Of a stretch of DNA of 64,000 bases, positions 23,770-35,100 are shown piece by piece. The DNA is taken from positions 289,511,744-289,575,743 of the forward strand of contig NC_133770.1 in assembly GCF_003597395.2 (NCBI RefSeq), written 5' to 3'. This stretch comes from Chelonoidis abingdonii. Its lineage: Eukaryota; Chordata; Testudines; Testudinidae. Both the position numbers and the translations under genes were made by a program. Position 1 is the first letter of the stretch. Each line of letters opens with the position of its first letter. Below the pieces are notes generated by a model that saw only the letters and a list, made by a program, of their open reading frames with translations, did no database searches and was not told the DNA's origin.

Positions 23770-24829
23770 AATTCCCCATGGCCCTGTGCCTATCCTAGTC
23801 ATTTACGGCTGCACAAAGCGGGCACTAGTAAAATGCTACTGTTTAAAGAGGTCTTCCCTGCCCAAGGGGAACCTTTGGGTTGTGCCCAAAATGGCATAGG
23901 CTACTCGGTGCTACTCAGTGCCCTCTCTGCTCTAGCTAAGGATACGTGCTAGCAGCAGGAGGGCAAACACTGCACCTGCAGCTGCCCTAAATTACACTAG
24001 AGGAAGATTTACAGGATGGAAAGAACAGTAAGAGGGTTCAGAGCCCTTATCCTCACAGTCCACTCAGAACTGAAGCCCATTGGTGTAATGATACAGAGCT
24101 CAGGTGAGGGGAAGACGCAGAGGTGGCTCTGAACTACCTTTCCTGTTTTCCCGGTTCTGGAACTGATCAGAGGTCCTCCGGTGCAACACAGAGCACAAGA
24201 TGCCAGGCAGTGGATGAACATCTCTAGAGAACGTTCTCTCAGTATGTCATAATCCGGAGGGCTGTGCTGATCTGTGCCAACCTCATTTGCCAAATACACC
24301 TGAATAGGATTAGTTGTGTGAGCAACTGTTCACCAACCCAGGAAGGAGTTAAAGATTTGTCCCAGGGATGTGTGATACCAATTATTTATGTACCCTGCTG
24401 CATGCTTATTGCACTGAAAAGCCTGGTTGTTAGACAAGGAAGAGAGCAGAAGCAGAAGAATACTTGTTAGTGTTTTAATCCAACTGGTTCTAATCAGATT
24501 GCTTTTGGCTGCTGGCCATGTGACATCACAGCTAGACCTGCCAGTCATCATGCAGGAGGCTAGAAGCAGTCTTGTTGCCAGGCTGCCCATCGCTACCAAA
24601 ATCCTCATCCAGACAAGAGGAATGTAATTGCTCATTGCCCTCTGAACAGGCTACACATAAAAGTACCAGCTGTGTGAGTAAGCAGAAGATCTGACTTGAG
24701 GCTGAGGTGATAAATAGCCTCCTACCTGGATTTCCTCCTCGCAAATGCTGCTGAACAGCAAATAAGCCTTCCCACACAACTACTTTGCTAAATTCGTCTT
24801 CTGGCTCTGCTCAGCCCCATCCTACGTTT
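23770..24829. other. Non-coding stretch, no feature recognised
   Basis: Moderate-GC sequence. The overlapping ORFs at 24264-24777 lie on both strands and show no domain. Confidence 0.45.
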
Positions 24830-25185
24830 CCAGCCAACTCCTTCACCCAGCACATTGACAGAACACTGCATTGGCTCCCAGGTGATTTCCAGGTCCAGTT
24901 CTTTGTCCTTGTCCTCATCTTCAAAATCCTGAATAGGATAGAGCTCAGTCATCCCAGGGATCACCTGTTTACACTCTCCACCATGCTTGCTGTGCTCTAT
25001 AGGGATGCTTTCACTGCCAGTATCCCGGTTTTAACTTGTGATGGTTAAGAGCAGAGCATCTTAGTAAAACCCTCATGATTATAGAACAAACTTCTATATG
25101 TGCTCAGGCTGAACCTGAATCTCATAGCCTTCAGAGTGTGCTGCAAGGTGCACCTGTGTGCTCTCCCACACAGCTGTCATAAGGC
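24830..25185 (+). pseudogene. L2-like LINE ORF2 C-terminal remnant
   Basis: The plus strand reads FTQHIDRTLHWLPGDFQVQF then LIFKILNR. This follows the L2 signature in which 'LHWLPV..RI.FK' precedes 'YKALNG'. Further down LRLNLNLIAF and CALPHSC are compatible with the 'FS..AP.LWN.LP' end, but weakly. Old and frame-broken. Confidence 0.5.
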
Positions 25186-26406
25186 ACCCGACACAAAAGG
25201 AATTATCCCCTCACTTCCAATCCCATCCATGAGAGAAATCAGCTTGGAAGAAGAGCCATTTAATAATGTAAGATGCACACACAGGAGCCCAGGAATTGCT
25301 GTATTGTATCAGACCTATAGTCCAGTACTCAGTATCTTTGAGAGTGGAGAACTGCCACACTCATCTTAGTGGGGTGCTAACTCCAAGACCCATTGCTCTG
25401 GGGGCCTTGCTAACATGACCCCAGCAGAGGACTTTTCAGCAAGAACACAAGAACACAATGTACTGTAGAAGAATGTAATGGGCATGGCTGAGCAACGAGG
25501 GAGCCCACTGTTGACGCCTCTACTTCTCCAGGCAGGAGAAAGTCACCTCTGTTGCCTTTTTGTTGGGGAGTAAGTGAGCCCATTGATTTTGTCCCTGCCT
25601 CTCTGGGAAGGGAGAGGAGTTCCCTGCCGCTGCCACTCCGAGCGGTGTGTGATCCGTGTATCGTGGTGTACCTAAAGCCTCAGATTGCCTTCAACCAGCT
25701 TTGGCTCCTAGGAATCTGCAAGAGATAAAAACAGACAAGCGTCCCTCACTGCTCATGACACATGATCCATCAGCAAAGTGACAAGAATTCCACTGGGATT
25801 TAATAGTTGAAAACCAGGTGATTCCTACTGTGCATTTCAGCGATAGCTGCTAGCAGAGCTGCTATTGGGCAGCTCAGAAATGCTCACCAGCCTAGGCAAG
25901 TAACAGCACATAAATGTCTTGCACTTTCCACTTCACAGCTGTGATAACCAGGAGAACCCTAGCTGTGGCCACGTGTGCTCTGAAAGTCATATTATGTTAA
26001 TATATTAATGTCATGTAAATATTTCCCGAGTAAACTATACTCAAATGTAAATTTGTTGGCTCTGAACTTACTTTATTCTATCAGAACAGGGTATTTGATT
26101 TTGGCACAAAGCAAATTAACTTTTTCATATCTCATTACAATGTGCCAACATAAGTCTAAGGTAACAAAGCAGATCTGAGGACTTCCATTATTTCACGCTT
26201 AGAAGTTTCTCATTGCAGACCGGAGAAGTAACACATTTGCTGACACATTTAGGTCTCATCCAAAGCCCATTGCAGTCAGTGAGAGTCTTTGCTTTGATTT
26301 CAGTGGACTTAGATCTGGACCATAGGCCATACTTTTGTGGATCTAGATTAGATCTAGGATTAAGAGCAGAGATTTCACTCCAATTCTGTTTCCAAAATTG
26401 AACTTA
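25186..26406. other. Non-coding stretch, no feature recognised
   Basis: No gene or clear repeat. Word similarity alone did not let me assign any part. Confidence 0.45.
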
Positions 26407-26446
26407 ATCATAGATTCATAGAATTCCCAGATGGAAGAGACCCACT
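26407..26446 (-). mobile_element. CR1 LINE tail scrap
   Basis: AATCATAGATTCATAGAATT followed by AGATGGAAGAGACCCA is the inverse CR1 3' terminus. Only about 40 bases remain. Confidence 0.75.
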
Positions 26447-26459
26447 GGTGCTTGAGAGA

Positions 26460-26550
26460 AGATGGGTGAAGTAATATATTTTATTGGACCAACTTCTCTT
26501 GGTGAGAGAGACAAGCTTTCAAGCTACATGGAGGTCTGCTACGATCACTG
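26460..26550 (-). mobile_element. Penelope-like tail fragment
   Basis: GGGTGAAGTAATATATTTTA, GGACCAACTTCTCTTGGTGA and GAGACAAGCTTTCAAGC match, in inverse sense, the terminal repeat seen in both orientations at 38506-38640. Assignment to Penelope is by architecture and memory. Confidence 0.55.
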
Positions 26551-27111
26551 CTGCTTATTCATTGAATTGGCTCTCTGCCATTACAGGATTGTTCCCTACA
26601 GTATAATATGTCTCTAGTGCTTTACCTTAATTGTTCACTAAAATCTCAGAGATGCAGTAATTGATAGGGTCTATTAAATATAAACTGCTTACTTCTAATC
26701 AACGGGAAAAAAAGAAACTTCAGTGAGGTGAGCAATTAGCCAGCACGTATTTATTACTAATCTGCTAATTGCTAAATATTATGGGCTCTATTCACAAATA
26801 TTTAGTTTATGCATGCACAACTTTATTGCTTCATGATTCTACTATGGATGTAGTAGGGTGTGTTGGTTGCATGATAGTCAGTGAAAAAGTCTTTGGTAGC
26901 AAATACACATCTTGGAAGGGTTTTGCCAACCATACAATACCTTTCACTGAATATCACAGTTACTGGCAAAGAAAATATCTAATTTTCACCATATAAAGGA
27001 CCTGTGTGAAAGGAGAGCTGAGAAGAGAAATGAAATATTAATATTTTTGATGGTTATGGATGCCTACAAGAAATCAACCAACTTTTTCTTTCATATGTGT
27101 CACAAGTTGGT
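26551..27111. other. Non-coding stretch, no feature recognised
   Basis: AT-rich sequence containing a short inverted repeat GCAATTAG...CTAATTGC near 26731-26773. No gene was seen. Confidence 0.4.
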
Positions 27112-28578
27112 ATTTAGATCAGGCGTTCCCAAATTGTGTTACACAGGAGATATGCAGGATAAATTGTGAAATGGTGAATTTTATTTATTAATTATTTTAT
27201 TTATTGCATTTTCATAATAGGCTACCCAGACAAAGCTTTAAAACACCGTGGAAATTTGGGTTATATAAAATATGGTAGTTAATTGACTTCAACATGTACC
27301 AATGAGGACACAGATACACAGAGGTGCTGATATACAGAGCCCTCACGTCCAATCACTGTACAGTGCAGGTTCAGTTGCCCAGTAACTGTCTAGTCTAACT
27401 GATCTCAGAACTTAATCAGGGTTTGTCTGGATTTTTTTTGTTTGTATACGTCACTCTATAACTATATGTCAAGGTTCCTTCCCCACTCTGAACTTTACGG
27501 TACAGATGTGGGGACCTGGATGGACATTTCTAAACTTAATTACCAGTTTAGTTCTGATATCGCTGCCACCACCCCCAAGCACTACTTTTCTTCCCTGGGT
27601 AGTCTTGAGAGACTTCACCAATTTCCTGGTGAACCTAGATCCAAACCCCTTGGATCTTAAAACAAGGAGAAATTAACTGTCCCCCTCCTTTCTCCCACCA
27701 ACTCCTGGTGGATCCAGATCCAACTCCCTTGGATCTAAAAACAAGGAAAAAATCAATCAGGTATTAAGAAAAAGTCTTTTAATTAAAGAAAAGAAAGGTA
27801 AAAGAAAACCCTCTGGGAGAGATTAGCATACCAGCTACTCTCACAGACAACAGAAAACACCAGGAAGATGTGCCCCTGGGCAAAATTCTTAATAACACAA
27901 GAATTACTCAACGATTTGAAAATTTCCTCTTATGTTATTCCAGGCAAGTTCTCAAAGAGGATAACATTAAACATATTTATCCCTGGTCTAAACTTGCCGG
28001 ACTCCTGTTAAAGAGGTGGTTCTTGATCCTTTTTCACTCTGGCTGAAATGTTTAGACTCTAAACAAGGGATAGCTTCCTTCCTTCCTTTTTGAACCATTA
28101 TCTTGTTCCCCCATTGGTTCCTCTGGTCAGGTGTTAGCTAGGTTAGGTGAACTTCTTAACCCTTTACAGGTAAAAGAGGCATTAACCATTAACTATCTGT
28201 TTATGACACTATATCTATATATAACAGTAAAATATGGACAGATGGCTAAAGCCAGGTAGTATTAAGAAGAACTCACAAAGTAGCTGTGATAAGAAGGGTG
28301 GGGGTACACAGGCAGCTGGTATATTTGGAAGTGGGTATGCAATAAGAAAAGTTTAGGAATCTCTGGTCTAAGGAGCCAATTACCCCATCAGCCCCAGGCT
28401 GATAAAGAGGCAGCAAGGGAGCACCAGGGAAGTGAGAAAGGTAGGAGTATGCAGGCAGCTGGTAGATCTGGAAGGGGGTACAAAGGCAGCTGCTAGATCT
28501 GGAAACGAGGACACAAGCAGCTGGTAGATTTGGAAGGCAGCATGCAATAAGAACAGTTTGGGAACCTCTGATATAGAT
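27112..28578. mobile_element. hAT-type element with tandem sub-terminal repeats, split by a solo LTR
   Basis: The left end CAGGCGTTCCCAAATTGTG (from 27120) and right end CAGTTTGGGAACCTCTG (to 28570) form the inverted repeat of a hAT element. Flanking 8-mers ATTTAGAT and ATATAGAT differ by one base. About 704 bp remain after removing the LTR at 27467-28208 with one TSD copy. The right half has four copies of a GCAGCTGGTAGATCTGGAAG-like unit (about 28304, 28455, 28487, 28518). One extra copy of the 3' end (GCAATAAGAAAAGTTTAGGA) lies at about 28339. No transposase remains. Confidence 0.75.
27462..28213 (-). mobile_element. Solo LTR, 742 bp, with 5-bp TSD
   Basis: Element 27467-28208 begins TGTCAAGGTTCCTTCC and ends CTGTTTATGACA. 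Exact 5-bp duplications CTATA flank it. On the minus strand there is a CCAATGGGGG box, a TTCAAAAAGG TATA-like patch and an AATTAAAAG site, in U3-R-U5 order. A related copy lies at 55956-56682. The halves away from the promoter match closely (GGATCCAGATCCAACTCCCT in both) while the U3 sides differ more. No internal coding region is attached. Confidence 0.88.
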
Positions 28579-28982
28579 TGATGCAGCAGTTAGAGGACTG
28601 AACATTGAGAGTAACAAGTTGTTGCATTCCACCCTCCGGTCTTCTAACTCTACACTCCTCCACTACCTGTCTGAAGGCCGTCATTGTGGCAGCAACTGCA
28701 ACTGTTCCAGTCAGCAGCCTGATAAGTCTAGTCCAGGATCTGCATCCCAGGTTGCAAACAGGTGGATGTAAGCTAGGGCTTCTGAAATTCATCAGCATGC
28801 CTGTCTCTCTGTCGCAGAGTTCATGCCCCTCTCCAAGAACACAGCTAATAGCCCTGATATGCTTCTATTTATCCAAAACTGGCACAGGGCTGGCAGCACT
28901 AGTGAGAAGTCATGAAAGTCACTGCAAAAGGATGTCACAACATTAGTTGTAGCAAGTAGGCTAAGGGTTTGCTACAGGAATG
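28579..28982. other. Non-coding stretch, no feature recognised
   Basis: Opposed ORFs near 28493-28946 overlap on the two strands and lack domains. No repeat family recognised. Confidence 0.4.
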
Positions 28983-29070
28983 GATGGGTGAGATTCTGTG
29001 GCCTTCATTGTGCAGAAGGTGAGACTAGATGATCATAATGATCCCTTCTGACCTTAAAGTCTATAAGTCA
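28983..29070 (+). mobile_element. CR1 LINE tail
   Basis: GATTCTGTGGCCTTCATTGT, then AGACTAGATGATCATAATGA and ATCCCTTCTGACCTTAAAG form the 3' end of a CR1 subfamily on the plus strand. It is truncated to about 90 bases and lies 20 bases before an inverse CR1. Confidence 0.85.
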
Positions 29071-29170
29071 GCAGACATTGCAGGTATATAATCATAGAAT
29101 TGTAGCACTGGAAGGGACCTCAAGAGGTCATCTTGTCCAGTCCCTTGCACTCATGGCAGGACTAAGTATT

Positions 29171-29518
29171 GTCTAGACCAGTGCTTCTCAAAGTCAGTCT
29201 GTTACTTGTTCAGGGAAAGCCGCTGGTGGTCCAGACCAGTTTGTTATCTGCCATGTCTGCAGGTTCAGCCAATCGTGGCTTCCAATGGCCGTGGTTCACC
29301 GCTCCAGGCCAATGGGGGTGGTGGAAAGTGATGGCCAGCACATCCCTCTTCCCATGCTGCTTCCCGCAGCCCCCATTGGCCTGGAGCAGTGAACCACAGC
29401 CAGTGGGAGCCACAATTGGCCGAACCTGGAGACATGGTAGGTAAACAAACCAGCCCGGACTGCCAGGGGCTTTCCCTGAACAAGCGGTGGCCCGACTTTG
29501 AGAGGCACTGATCTAGAC
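29171..29518. mobile_element. hAT-type MITE, 332 bp, nested in CR1
   Basis: Element 29179-29510 has ends CAGTGCTTCTCAAAGTC and GACTTTGAGAGGCACTG, exact inverse copies apart from one base. The 8-bp TSDs are GTCTAGAC and ATCTAGAC. The interior is palindromic (CCAGGCCAATGGGGGTGG against GCCCCCATTGGCCTGG) and close to the MITE at 8532-8864. The overlapping short ORFs on both strands are artefacts of this symmetry. Confidence 0.92.
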
Positions 29519-29591
29519 CATCTCTGACAGGTATTTTATCTAACTTGCTCTTAAAAATCTCCAATGATGGAGAATCCACAACCTCCCTAGG

Positions 29592-31157
29592 TAACACTGG
29601 CCTACAATTTTTGAAGAGTCGTCTGCTTCAGAGATAAAATGTGGTATTTATTATGTATTTTGATGCGCTGAATTCAAATATGACAATTAAAACAACTGAT
29701 TGGCTACTGTTTCTAAGATATTTAAGTTTTTACATTATGTCTATGTATATTGTGTAGATAGTAGAGTTTTAATCATAAATTGTAAAAACCTAGGTCTTTT
29801 CATGTGTTTTATGGTTGCTTTACATGATAATATTTCACCTGTCCTGTTTATGTAACACTTTAAAAATCAGCAAAAGGGTTATATAAATAAAATTTATTAT
29901 GAAACAAAAGGCAAAAACTATTATGTACATAGTTTAGTCCTATTCAGTGTCTACTCGGCGCTTCTTGGCTTGTCTCTTGTATTCATTAAATGGAGCATCT
30001 CTTGTCACTGTCCAGCAATAGTCTGCAAGCATTGATGGGCTCCATTTGCCCTGATAGCGTTTCTCCATTGTTGCAATGTCCTGGTGAAATCGCTCGCCGT
30101 GCTCGTCGCTCACTGCTCCGCAGTTCGGTGGAAAAAAATCTAGATGAGAGTGCAAAAAATGTATCTTTAGTGACATGTTGCAACCAAGGCTTTTGTATGC
30201 CTTGAGGAGGTTTCCACCAACAACCTGTAGTTGTCTGCCTTGTTGTTTCCGAGAAAATTTATTGCCACTAACTGGAAGGCTTTCCATGCCGTCTTTTCCT
30301 TGCCACGCAGTGCATGGTCAAATGCATCATCTCGAAGAAGTTCACGAATCTGAGGACCAACAAAGACACCTTCCTTTATCTTAGCTTCACTTAACCTGGA
30401 AATTTTCCACGGAGGTACTTGAAAGCTGCTTGTGTTTTTGTCAATGGCCTTGACAAAGTTCTTCATCAGACCCAGCTTGATGTGTAAGGGTGGTAACAAA
30501 ATCTTCTTGATTCAACAAGTGGTGGATGCTGAACACTTTTCCTCCCAGGCTCCAATGACTGTCGGAGTGGCCAATCTTTCTTGATGTAGTGGGAATCTCT
30601 TGCACGACTATCCCATTCGCAGAGAAAACAGCAGTACTTTGTGTATCCAGTCTGCAGACCAAGCAAGAGAGCAACAACCTTCAAATCGCCACAAAGCTGC
30701 CACTGATGTTGGTCATAGTTTATGCACCTCAAAAGTTGTTTCATGTTGTCATAGGTTTCCTTCATATGGACTGCATGACCAACTGGAATTGATGGCAAAA
30801 CATTGCCATTATGCAGCAAAACAGCTTTAAGACTCGTCTTCGATGAATCAATGAACAGTCTCCACTCATCTGGATCGTGTGAACGATGTTGAGGGCTGCC
30901 ATCACACCATCGATGTTGTTGCAGGCTACAAGATCACCTTCCATGAAGAAGAATGGGACAAGATCCTTTTGACGGTCACGGAACATTGGAAACCCTAACA
31001 TCACCTGCCAGGAGATTCCGCTGCTGTAATCTGGAGCCCAACAGCTAGACTAGAGCCAATCAACAATTTTAAGCATCATTTTCGTTCTCAGTGACCCAGA
31101 ATTAGTAAAGTTTGACTATATTTATTTCAGAAGCATTTTGGCTGTAGAGCAGTGTAA
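29592..31157 (-). mobile_element. 1.56-kb DNA transposon, CACTG ends, TAA target duplication
   Basis: Element 29595-31154 starts CACTGGCCTACA and ends TGTAGAGCAGTG, a 12-bp inverted repeat with two mismatches. TAA on each side (29592-29594, 31155-31157) is the 3-bp TSD, and the CR1 around it rejoins cleanly. CACTG ends with a 3-bp TSD suggest the CACTA/Mirage/Chapaev (CMC) group. That placement is inference. It carries a minus-strand transposase-like pseudogene over about 29940-31060. The copy is probably internally shortened. Confidence 0.75.
29940..31060 (-). pseudogene. Transposase-like protein remnant, three frameshifts
   Basis: Four minus-strand open stretches follow one another in shifting frames: 31004-30762, 30819-30466, 30499-30167 and 30287-29940. 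They give one continuous protein about 370 residues long. Landmarks in order are FRDRQKDLVPFFFMEGDLVA, CNNIDGVMAALNI, RLFIDSSK, GNVLPSIPVGHAVHMKETYD, a Cys-rich YCCFLCEWDSRARDSHY, LPPLHIKLGLMKNFVKAID, MSLKIHFLHSHLDFFP, then GERFHQDIATMEKRYQGKW and MLADYCW. I recall this family as uncharacterised proteins frequent in arthropods and some vertebrates. Frameshifts lie near 30870, 30500 and 30210. Stops are few, so decay is moderate. The catalytic residues are not known to me. Confidence 0.7.
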
Positions 31158-31345
31158 TTTATTCCAGAGCTTAACCACCCTGACAGTTAGGAAGTTTCTG
31201 CTAATGTCCAACCTAAAGCTCCCTTGCTGCAATTTAAGCCCATTGCTTTTTGTCCTATCCTCAGAGATTAAGGAGAACAATTTTCTCCCTCCTCCTTGTA
31301 TCAACCTTTTATATACTTTAAAACTGTTATCGTGTCCCCCTCTGA

Positions 31346-33585
31346 GTCAATGCTTCTATATGTGTTTTCTTCTAGAGGCAAGCAGAAGGGAGTGGGTGCT
31401 GCTTATTTGCACCTGTTAGAATTACTGTCAGCCTTGAATGCAGAAGGTTGTTTTCATCCTCATAGCTCTCCTTGCAGTTTTAAGAGTAATGGCATCTCAC
31501 CAAAGTTTTGCAGAACTAGGTGAGCCAGCATATACATTAGATGTTAATGTGTGGCTAAGGCAACCACTAATGAAACAGGTAGCCATGTTCAGCTGCAAAT
31601 CAACTATGCCACCTCCTGTCCTGAACTGTTGCACAGTATTCTGCTGAAGCGAATACCAGTGCCAGTACTGAGGTTTGTAAAATATCTGTTTCTTCTCCTC
31701 AGGAGGTTTCTGATAGCTTGTGGATCAAAGCAGTGCAGGAGATAATCTTTTTCCGTTAAGTCTTCTAAAACTTCACGGCAATTTTATAACAAACTGCTTT
31801 TAATTTTTTTCCCAAAATTTACAACTTAAAAAAAAACCAACAGATTTTTTTAAAAGTGTGCTTTTCTTACCAGCTTTATTTATATTTTTTTGATCAGATC
31901 AAGTCTTTTTTTACATGAGTTATCCAGAGGAAAACCCAGCAGAACAGTATTTTAACATCAATCCAAGCAGGAAAAAAATAAAGTACAATAATTTATCTTG
32001 TATAATATTTTTCATACAAACTGGATCTCATAACATATTGCAGAGCTAAACAATACAGCAACAAACAGAAAATAATAGCTGAAAGGGAGAGAGATTAACA
32101 GGTACAGGCAAAGGAGAAAAGATGTCTTCAGCTGAGATTGCAAGAGTTAATGGTCTTAGAAATAGAGGAAGAGTGCTCCGAGAAGGTCAGAAGCTACAGT
32201 AGAAGGTTTCATACTCTCACCCGAACAAGTTCTAACTGTAACAGCAGTGAGGGTGTGTGACTGGACAGAGCAGACCAGAAGTGGGAGAATGGAGGGAATA
32301 GAAAAGGGACTATAGGAAAACAAGATGTGTTTGGTAGAGTGGTCTATGGAAGGCAAGCCAGGTACTCGAGAACTGACTCTGTAGCTGAATGCAAAGCAAG
32401 GAATGCTCTTTGAGAACCTGGGAAATGCAGTTATTCTTTGCACACCACTCTTCACACCTGCTCTTCTACAATAACTGTTGTTCCGGCTAATGAAGACAAA
32501 TGTTGTTTTCCGACAAGATTGACCTAACCTTCCTCTTTCATCATCTTGCATTCGTCAGGCTAAGTTCCACAAATACAGCAAGATGAAAGATGTTTCAAAG
32601 GGCATCTCAAAGATGTAAGGCAAAGGAGCAATCCACTCCTCCATCCCACACCCAAATAATGTAGGATTTTTTGCTACACCTCTTTAAGGTGGGGGAATGG
32701 AGAGAAAAACCTATGTAATCTTCTCAAGCCTAGAAATTTCAGCCTTTTGAAAGGAAATGCACAGCAAGAGTTGAAAGGCTGACCTTTCTTAAAAGGAGGG
32801 AGCCCCACTGTGGGAACCACCTGATTCATATAATCTTATAATTTTATCTCAAGAAAGTGGCGGTAAAAAGTTCCATTTTTGCACCAGACACAGCATTTTC
32901 AGATAATTCCCCACCATCTCCACAAGCGGCGACTCCTCCTATATCAGATTTATATTTATATACATATCCTGCAGCTCCCATGAAAAGCCCAGCCAGGTTC
33001 AGTGGATAAGGTCTGCTATTATAGCAGTGGAATTCATGTAATTATAGTTAAGTTTATGTCAGGGTTTCTATTAAATGCTCCTTAAGAAGTTGGCTGCAAA
33101 AGAAAATGTATCTTAGGCTAAACTTACAGGCAACTTTTTTATTTTTTATTGTAAATGTGAAAAAAATCATTGATCAATTTTTTTGCTTTAAAAGTAAACA
33201 GACAAACAACACCTTTAATAATGGCTGGAAACAAGAGAACTAACAATCACGCTTTTGCACATTAAGATGCAAATATCTAAAACATTTAATAACACATGAG
33301 AGCAGGATGGTGATTTGAAATATTCTTAGAAGTGCAAACCCATTAGATATAGCTTTCCCTTTTCAAAGCCTGAAATTGATAAACTGGAGGAAATTACGTA
33401 CTGTCCCTTTTATCTCTTGTGAATTTTTCCTCTTTCCTTCAGAGATGATGTTTGACAGCCAAATTACCTTCTTCTGAAATGAAGTCTTCTTGTCTTTTTT
33501 TGCCATATAATGAGAAAATGCTTAAAGTGGCTGAAAAAAGCGAGTGTGGAGGGGTTCTAGCATAACCTGGGAGCAGCAACTTTGG
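31346..33585. other. Low-repeat non-coding stretch
   Basis: No gene and few recognisable repeats. A 131-codon minus-strand frame at 32156-32551 has no domain and biased, unstructured composition. A/T-rich patches occur at 31800-31910 and 33110-33190. Confidence 0.45.
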
Positions 33586-35100
33586 CAAGTCAGTGTCAGA
33601 ACTGCATCTCTCAGCTACCCTGCTTGATTTTTATTTTATTTTATTTTTCCCCACTTTAAACACTGAAAGGCATGTTTCTTGCTGCATGTACGCAATGCAG
33701 GCTGAGTGGTGCAACATAATACAATGTTATATGTCATCAACGCTAAAGGTGCCATAGAGAAATGCCTCTCTCTTTAAATAGAATTTAGCAAGGACCTTAA
33801 CTTATTCGGGCAATAGCATATTGTATATAAAAGACTTATATACTATTTCCACTGAAGTCAACAGGCCATTGTCATGTTAGTTGATGTCATCAGTTCTAAG
33901 AATTGTATCAGGGCATGCCAATCACTCTAAATAGCATGTAGTTAAGACCTTACCTTATTGGATCAATAGCATACAAAATCACATGCGTATGCAGCATCAG
34001 CAACACCAGTTAAGACAGAGCTAACCCAACTCATTTCCCCACTAGACTCCCATATGCCCAGTCGCTAAAGGCTGTCACAGTGATAGAAAAATGTAAAAGG
34101 GAGAATAATTAGTATAGATTAATATAATGAAGTCATTGAAAAGAAAATAATATAGCCGCTCCTTTAGCCCCCACAACAATGCATTGTGTGCATTTGACTA
34201 AAGAAAACCAAAGCTGAATACAGATGAGCACAAAGTAAATATAATAATGAGAAGAGAGAGAATGGAGCTGGGTAAGTGGCACAGCTGCTGACTGGTGAGC
34301 TGCATTGTCTCTTAGGCTACCTTCTAAGGTAAAAAAAAAAAAAGTTCACGTTCTGTGTGCTTTATCAAGAGAGATAACAGATGGCTTGCTTCTTGCTCCC
34401 GAATACTGTAATTTGCTTGGTGAAAGGATGACTGCAGTCATATTTTCACTCCTTCCTATAGATTGTTTCAGAGACAGCTGTTGCATGTCCTAAGGCAGGC
34501 AGATGGATCTCTTTGTTGGAGCCACTGGTGGATTGTCAATCAGTTTCGGGTTCTGGGGTCATAAAGAATGGGAGCGAGGGATGTGCATTTTGAGCTGACA
34601 GCAGTGGTGGAAGTATCCACTGCTTTTCTTCATCTCAAATGTTCTGATCTCACTGAACAGATCTGTGAGACTTGCCTGCTGCCTCTCTTCATCCATATGC
34701 AATGTCATGTGCCTCTCACATGCATGGACACATGGTGTGCTATCATCAGATGGCAGATTCAAGCAGAAGTGCTAAAATGATTTCTCTTTCTGGCCCAGAG
34801 GATCGAGGGCTAGATGCTGAGCTGGTGTGAATCAGTGGAGTTCCTCTGAAGTCAGCTAAGCTACATTGCTCTGCAGCAGCTGAGGATTTGGCTAGGAGTT
34901 CTTAAACTTTCTTTTGCATCTCACACACGTGGCATCAGTGTGCCAGCCTCTTTCTGCTGTAGCTTCATATCAGTGTGGCTGAGATCATATCAAATATGCA
35001 GCACAGAGTCTAGTTAGAGCTCCTCAAAACATTTTAATTTAGAGCCAGGATCCTGCATAAAAGGCAAAGGAAATTGCCTATGCTTTAGAAAAGGTTTGGA
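33586..35100. other. Low-repeat non-coding stretch with imperfect direct repeat
   Basis: A TTTTA-type run lies at 33628-33652. Segments at about 33776-33835 and 33931-33985 are diverged direct copies (AAGGACCTTAACTTATTCGG against AAGACCTTACCTTATTGGAT, then CAATAGCATA in both). At about 34815-34880 lies a half-copy of the 17.3-kb palindrome. No gene was seen. Confidence 0.45.

Larger units (their letters stand above)
29090..31345 (-). mobile_element. CR1 LINE 3' end split by two DNA transposons
   Basis: One minus-strand CR1 can be followed across two gaps. It runs from its tail (ATCATAGAATTGTAGCACTG, 29092) to 29178, resumes after a hAT MITE at about 29511-29594 (ATGGAGAATCCACAACCTCC), and resumes again at 31155 (TAATTTATTCCAGAGCTTAA) to about 31345. 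Removing both inserts and one TSD copy of each restores the usual CR1 order. Its ORF2 is degenerate. Confidence 0.88.

Noticed and set aside
29940..31060. Domesticated host gene derived from a transposase
   Set aside because: Three frameshifts and intact transposon ends with a TSD show an ordinary dead copy, not a preserved gene.
32156..32551. 131-codon minus-strand frame
   Set aside because: Unstructured composition and no recognisable motif. Long frames of this size occur by chance in 64 kb.
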